64,000 bases of DNA from Amycolatopsis pretoriensis (GTDB lineage: Bacteria > Actinomycetota > Actinomycetes > Mycobacteriales > Pseudonocardiaceae): positions 682,001-746,000 of the forward strand of contig NZ_FNUJ01000004.1 in assembly GCF_900107925.1 (NCBI RefSeq), given 5' to 3'. Of the stretch, positions 59,927 to 64,000 are shown piece by piece. Position numbers and translations under genes: made by a program. The notes under the pieces are model-generated. The model had not been told where the DNA came from. It searched no databases and saw nothing but the letters and a program-made list of their open reading frames with translations. Every line of letters begins with the position of its first letter. The stretch's first letter is position 1.

Positions 59927-60166
59927 CGCTTTCCCCTTTCGCGTCGGATTCCTGGTTTTGCCGAAACGATTTCGGCGGAACCAGCATCACCCGGTGAATC
60001 CGGCGCGAACAGGAGTTTCCCGTTGCCGGCCAAGGGGAAACCGCGGCTACCGCATCGGCCTGCGCTGTTTCCCGGTTCCGGAAACCGGCTGGAAACGGGT
60101 GACGGCGCGGCCGCGGCGGCGCACCATGAGTACACTTCGCCGCAGCGACCAGGACGGAGGTGCGGC

Positions 60167-61147
60167 TTGGCTCAGGAGTCGGCCGAAGCGAAGATCAACG
60201 CTCTCTCAACGGAGCTGAAACTGCTTCGCAAAGGCCTGGGCGTCCAAGCGAAGAACCTGCCGGGGAACGTCGGCGAAGCACTGCGCGAGGTGTGCGGGGT
60301 CCACGATGACGACGCGCCGGGAACGGTCCGCGCGAAAGTCGTCGCCACGCTGGTGTCCTTGATCGAAAAGCTGCCCGCGCCGCAGCGGGAAACGGCGCGG
60401 ATCGTGCTCGGCTTCGGCACCGGCGCGAACGAGCGCTACACCGCGCGCCTCGAACTGCTGGGCAGCGGCGCCGACCGCAACGTCCGCACGATGCAGCGCC
60501 GGGCCGACGACGTCCTCTACCTGATCGCCGAGACCGCGTACCAGTCGCCGGCGGAGTTCGGCGGTGCGCCGCCGGACAGCCGGGACCCGTGGCACACGAA
60601 GACGCTGGCGGTCCGGCTGACCCTCACCGGGGCCGCGGCCGAGGTCTTCGAAACCCGGCGCATCGTCAGCCACGTCGCCGGGCTCGAGGAGATCGAGCAC
60701 GGCGTCTCCCTCGCGCGGCCCGCCAGCACGACCGCCCCGCCGGACCTCTCCCGGCTCGGCATCGACGTCGTCGCGGGCGGCGAGGTGCATTCCGTGCGGC
60801 TGGCGTCCTCGACGCGGGTGGCGTTCCGGCTGCGGCCGCCGCGCCCGCTGGACGCCGGTGACCAGCACGAATTCTTCTTCCGCATCCGGCTCGACGAGCT
60901 GCCGGTGCCGTTCTACTGCTGCACGCCGGAATTCCCGTGCGACAGTTTCGACCTCAACGTCCGGTTCGACCGGACCGAGCCGCCGCAGCGGATCTGGCGC
61001 ATCGACGGCGACCTCTCCAAGGACGCGGGCGATCCGGTGCCGCCCCGCAAGCCCCTGTTCCTCGACAGCGCGGGCGAAGTGCGCACCGAGTTCCACGGCC
61101 TCCAGCCCGCCCGGTCCTACGGGGTGGGCTGGCAGCCGGCCGGCTGA
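60167..61147 (+). CDS. Unknown protein of the TIR/STAND cluster
   Basis: A 326-residue protein. The N-terminal 120 residues are helical (AKINALSTELKLLRKGLGVQ, KVVATLVSLIEKLP) and may be a DNA- or protein-binding domain. The rest is beta-rich (TLAVRLTLTGAAAEVFETRR, RVAFRLRPPRPLDAG) and contains paired Cys (FYCCTPEFPCD). No family recognised. TTG 60167 is chosen because GGAGG lies 6 bases upstream; the longer frame to 59837 covers the promoter region. It is 259 bases before the TIR gene on the same strand. Confidence 0.6.
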   Translation: MAQESAEAKINALSTELKLLRKGLGVQAKNLPGNVGEALREVCGVHDDDAPGTVRAKVVATLVSLIEKLPAPQRETARIVLGFGTGANERYTARLELLGSGADRNVRTMQRRADDVLYLIAETAYQSPAEFGGAPPDSRDPWHTKTLAVRLTLTGAAAEVFETRRIVSHVAGLEEIEHGVSLARPASTTAPPDLSRLGIDVVAGGEVHSVRLASSTRVAFRLRPPRPLDAGDQHEFFFRIRLDELPVPFYCCTPEFPCDSFDLNVRFDRTEPPQRIWRIDGDLSKDAGDPVPPRKPLFLDSAGEVRTEFHGLQPARSYGVGWQPAG

Positions 61148-61406
61148 CCGCGTCATACTTCTCCTCGCGTGCGTCTTCTTTCAGAATGCCGTATCCGGCG
61201 CCCGAAATCCGCACCGGACACACGACAAAACCACGACACTTCCCACTCCGGCCGGCTGACGTCTTTTCCGGCGAATTTCACCGGTCGCTTTTGAACCGGT
61301 GACGATCCGGTCAAGAGGCGTGGCGCCGGTAACGTGTCGCGCTAATGCGGCGACGTCCGCGGAAAGAATCCTTTCGGCGAGGCGCCGTAAACCGCGAGGA
61401 GGTTCG

Positions 61407-62792
61407 ATGCGCCCCCATGACGTCTTCCTCAGTTTCACCTGGTCGGACACCGCCGAGGTGAACGCGCTCGAGAGCGCTCTGCGCGCCGCCGGGCTGCGGG
61501 TATTCCGGGATCGGGGAATCGACAGGTTCGACGGCGTCACCGAGAAGCTCGTCTCCGCGCTCGCCGAGTCGAAGGTGCTGCTCGCCTACTATTCACGCCG
61601 GTTCCCGACCCGGTACGCGTGCCAATGGGAACTGACTTCCGCCTTTCTCGCGGCGCAGCGCTTCGGCGATCCCCGGCGCCGGGTGCTCGTGGTCAACCCC
61701 GAGCCCGACGGCAACCACATCGCCCCGGTCGAACTCGCCGACGCCGCGTACTTCGGTCGGCCGCGCACCGAGCGGGACCTGACCCGCATCGCCGAGCGGG
61801 TCGCCGAGATGAGCCGGGAAGCGGACACCCCGCTGGGCGCGGTGCCCAGCACGGCGCCACTGTTGCCCCGGCTGCTGCGGCCCCGGCGGTTCGTGGGCCG
61901 GTACCGCGAGCTCTGGGCGGTGCACAGCGCTCTGCACGCGCGCGACCTGCCGGCCACCACGCCGCGGACGTCGGCCGCGCTCGCCGTCGTGCGCGGCCCC
62001 GCCGGCCTCGGGAAGACCAGCCTGGCCGAGCAGTACGCGTTCCTCTTCCGGGACGCTTTCCCCGGCGGCGTGCGGTGGCTCGACCTGGCCGGCGCGGACG
62101 ACCCCGCCGGCGCGCTCGCGCGGTTCCACGCGCACATCCGCATGATCGCGGCGGACCTCGGCGCCGACGTCGGCGACCGGTCCCCGGAGGAGGTTCGCGA
62201 CCTGGTCGCGCGGCACCTCGAAGCCGCGCGGAAGCCGCAGCTGTGGGTCATCGACGACGTCCCGCCGGACCTGCCGGCCGCCGTGCTCGACGAGCTGGTG
62301 ATGCCGACGTCGTACGTCCGGACGGTGCTCACCACCCGCTCCGGCCACCCCGCCTGGCCGGCTCCGGTCGTCGACCTCGGCGGCCTGACCGAGGACGAGG
62401 GAACCGAGCTGTACACCGAGATCGCCGGGTCGGCGGACCCCGTCGAGCTCGCGGCCGTGCGCCGGCTCGTCGGGCGGTGCGGCGGGCACCCGATGGTGTT
62501 GACGAGCGTCTGCACGGCGTTGCGCGACCGCCGCAGCGCCACCGGGATCGCCGGCGCGCTCGACGCCGTGACGGGCACCGCCGCCGACGTCCTGCGCGAG
62601 GTCGCGATCGCCCGGACGCCCGTGCCGCGGCGGGTCCGGCGCGCGGAGCCGGTGGGGGAGCTCGTCCGGCACGCCCTGCTGACCCACTTCGGCGTGGACG
62701 GGCAGCTCCTGGTCCGCGACACGACGGCGAACCGGCTGATCAAGGCCGTGCGTGCCATCATCGGGCATGGTCACCCTTCGCGATACCCGTGA
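61407..62792 (+). CDS. TIR-NB-ARC protein
   Basis: A 461-residue STAND-type protein. TIR domain at 4-135: DVFLSFTWSD, GLRVFRDRGIDR, and a candidate catalytic Glu75 in QWELTSAF; such TIR domains hydrolyse NAD+. NB-ARC follows: FVGRYREL, Walker A GPAGLGKT at 197-204, Walker B LWVIDDVP at 279-286, and GGHPM at 359-363. No long C-terminal sensor repeat domain is present, unlike most TIR-STAND proteins. ATG 61407 with GAGGAGG upstream. The next gene begins 26 bases before its stop. Confidence 0.88.
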   Translation: MRPHDVFLSFTWSDTAEVNALESALRAAGLRVFRDRGIDRFDGVTEKLVSALAESKVLLAYYSRRFPTRYACQWELTSAFLAAQRFGDPRRRVLVVNPEPDGNHIAPVELADAAYFGRPRTERDLTRIAERVAEMSREADTPLGAVPSTAPLLPRLLRPRRFVGRYRELWAVHSALHARDLPATTPRTSAALAVVRGPAGLGKTSLAEQYAFLFRDAFPGGVRWLDLAGADDPAGALARFHAHIRMIAADLGADVGDRSPEEVRDLVARHLEAARKPQLWVIDDVPPDLPAAVLDELVMPTSYVRTVLTTRSGHPAWPAPVVDLGGLTEDEGTELYTEIAGSADPVELAAVRRLVGRCGGHPMVLTSVCTALRDRRSATGIAGALDAVTGTAADVLREVAIARTPVPRRVRRAEPVGELVRHALLTHFGVDGQLLVRDTTANRLIKAVRAIIGHGHPSRYP

Positions 62793-63621
62793 GCCGGAGC
62801 TCAACAGCGGGGTCCTGCCCGGGAACGTGCGGGCCGACGACTGGGTCATGCTCGTCCTCGCCGCCGGTTCGGTCGGGTTGCTCGGGTTCATGCTGCTGAG
62901 CCCGCCCGGGCGGGACGCCGGCCTGGTGATCTTCTACGTCGACTGCGGGATCTGCGGGGTGTTCCTCCTCGAGTTCCTCTGGCGGTGGCGGAAACGGCGG
63001 TGGGCCAAGAAGTTCCTCGTGCGCAACTGGTACGAGCTGTTCGCCATGATCCCGTTCGCGCACCCCGTGGCGGCCGCGCACAAGTTCGTCGGGGTCGTGC
63101 TGCTGCTGATCCGGATCGGACGGGCCGCGGACCGGGCCGTCGGCGAGCAGTTCACCTACCGGCTCGTCGACAAGCTGTCCGAGCCGATCGTCAAGGCGAT
63201 CAAGAAGCCGGTGACCATCGCCGTGCTCGACGAGGTCGTCAAGGTGCTGGAAACCGGGAACTACCCGGAAAACCTCGCGAAGTCCCTCAACGCCAACAAG
63301 GACGAGCTGCGCACGATCATCGCCGAGAAGATCGCCGAAGACCCGCAGCTCGGGAAGCTCAAGCGGTTGCCGTTCCACGACGAGATCGTGCGGACGGTCG
63401 TCGACACGTCGTTCCGCGTGCTGCTCGAAGTGCTCGTCGACCCGCGGATCGACGACTTCTTCTCGGCCGTCGTGCGCGACAACCGCGAGCAGATCCGCCA
63501 AGCCGTGCAGCTCGGCCTGCACGAGACCGAGGACGACGAGAAGGAGCAGTCCCTGCCCGTGCGCACCCAGCACTCGGCCGCGCTCGAGTACGACCGGCTG
63601 CACCCGAGGTCACGGCCGTGA
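62767..63621 (+). CDS. Channel-like (VSD-like) membrane protein coupled to the TIR gene
   Basis: A 284-residue protein with four hydrophobic segments in residues 27-120. The order YVDCGICGVFLLEFLWRWRK, then WYELFAMIPF and LLLIRIGRAADRA, recalls the S2-S4 part of voltage-sensor domains, with an Arg-containing S4. The C-terminal half is helical and charged (LAKSLNANKDELRTIIAEKI). ATG 62767 overlaps the TIR gene by 26 bases, so translation is coupled. It could be a membrane effector or pore. It overlaps the convergent MerR gene by 12 bases. Confidence 0.65.
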   Translation: MVTLRDTREPELNSGVLPGNVRADDWVMLVLAAGSVGLLGFMLLSPPGRDAGLVIFYVDCGICGVFLLEFLWRWRKRRWAKKFLVRNWYELFAMIPFAHPVAAAHKFVGVVLLLIRIGRAADRAVGEQFTYRLVDKLSEPIVKAIKKPVTIAVLDEVVKVLETGNYPENLAKSLNANKDELRTIIAEKIAEDPQLGKLKRLPFHDEIVRTVVDTSFRVLLEVLVDPRIDDFFSAVVRDNREQIRQAVQLGLHETEDDEKEQSLPVRTQHSAALEYDRLHPRSRP

Positions 63622-64000
63622 CCGCAGGTACGCGCCGAGCAGGCCCGCCGCGTCGAGCATGGCCACCCCCCGTGCGGTGAGCTTCTCCCGCCAGGTTTCC
63701 AGGGCGTCCACGAGGGACTCCGTGCCGCCGGCGGTGCGGACCTGGCCGATCACCGTCGCGATGTGTTCCAGTGGGTAGCCGCCGCGCCGCAGCAGGTGCG
63801 TCAGCTCCGCGTCCCGGATGTCGGCCGCGGTGAAAACCCGGTAGCCGGTGGCGGGGTTGCGGCGCGGCACGAGGATGCCCGCGCGTTCCCACGCCCGGAT
63901 GGTCGCCGCCGTGACGGCGAGGCGGTGGGCGAGTTCGCCGATCGAAAAGTCGGTCGCGGCCGGCTCGGGTGCCGCGGTCGTCAGATGGCTGATGGCTGTC
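63610..64000 (-). CDS. MerR-family regulator (5' end beyond window)
   Basis: The frame runs to the right edge with no stop; about 129 residues are seen (TAISHLTTAAPEPAATDF...). It reads FSIGELAHRLAVTAATIRAW, then ERAGILVPRRNPATGYRVF, a typical MerR helix-turn-helix and wing, followed by a dimerisation helix. The start is probably the codon just outside the window. The effector-binding domain is short. Target unknown. Confidence 0.85.
   Translation of the reverse strand, partial: TAISHLTTAAPEPAATDFSIGELAHRLAVTAATIRAWERAGILVPRRNPATGYRVFTAADIRDAELTHLLRRGGYPLEHIATVIGQVRTAGGTESLVDALETWREKLTARGVAMLDAAGLLGAYLRSRP

Overview
The window is a 64-kb piece of a high-GC actinomycete chromosome, most likely Amycolatopsis or a close relative in the Pseudonocardiales. 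The evidence is codon use, many GTG/TTG starts, and a core block (carD-ispD-ispF-cysS-rlmB, lpqE-radA, mutY, beta-carbonic anhydrase, mhuD) that matches the Rv3579c-Rv3592 neighbourhood of Mycobacterium tuberculosis in content but not in order. DUF397/XRE pairs, an XRE-NB-ARC-TPR regulator and short palindromic intergenic elements also fit. The genus is an inference; no rRNA is present.

Region by region. 0-10.4 kb: the 5' part of a drug-type ABC ATPase gene, an endonuclease/exonuclease/phosphatase protein, an operon of zinc-ribbon protein, MhuD heme oxygenase and sirtuin, an M1 peptidase lipoprotein, a hydrolase, a Tat-exported PGRP amidase, a carbonic anhydrase-glycosyltransferase-mutY operon and a LacI regulator. 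10.5-13.2 kb: a zinc/manganese ABC transporter behind a candidate Zur box. 13.3-17 kb: three tandem DUF445 membrane genes, then a DivIVA-like coiled-coil protein. 18-24.8 kb: aldolase, HD hydrolase, an unassigned membrane protein/cupin-like pair, transglutaminase-like protein, and an MBOAT operon. 24.8-32.3 kb: the conserved housekeeping block, rlmB-cysS-HAD-PPOX-ispF-ispD-carD on the minus strand and lpqE-radA on the plus strand. The IspD lacks the usual CTP-binding loop, and disA is not next to radA.

32.3-39.4 kb is accessory: an ECF sigma factor with a membrane partner, a CdiI-like immunity gene with a truncated tandem copy, a C39-like secreted protease, a hydrolase/ArsR pair and an XRE/DUF397 pair. 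39.5-45.3 kb: otsA and an otsB-GH15 fusion (trehalose synthesis plus a predicted trehalase or glucoamylase domain), a ThrE-type exporter and tRNA-Thr(UGU). 45.3-49 kb holds the most unusual locus: a membrane protein whose C-terminus carries a glycine-rich motif nearly repeated at the N-terminus of the SEFIR-domain protein encoded next to it. This is the layout expected for a bacterial amyloid-signalling pair. 49-57.3 kb: small secreted proteins, a CPBP protease with a two-component system, an alpha/beta hydrolase, and an MFS/TetR pair. 57.6-63.6 kb: an XRE-NB-ARC-TPR regulator, a 17-codon peptide ORF, a protein of unknown function, a TIR-NB-ARC protein and an overlapping gene for a channel-like membrane protein, which together look like a candidate defence or signalling island. 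A MerR gene runs off the right edge.

All functional calls are from reading the sequence by eye; no database search was possible.
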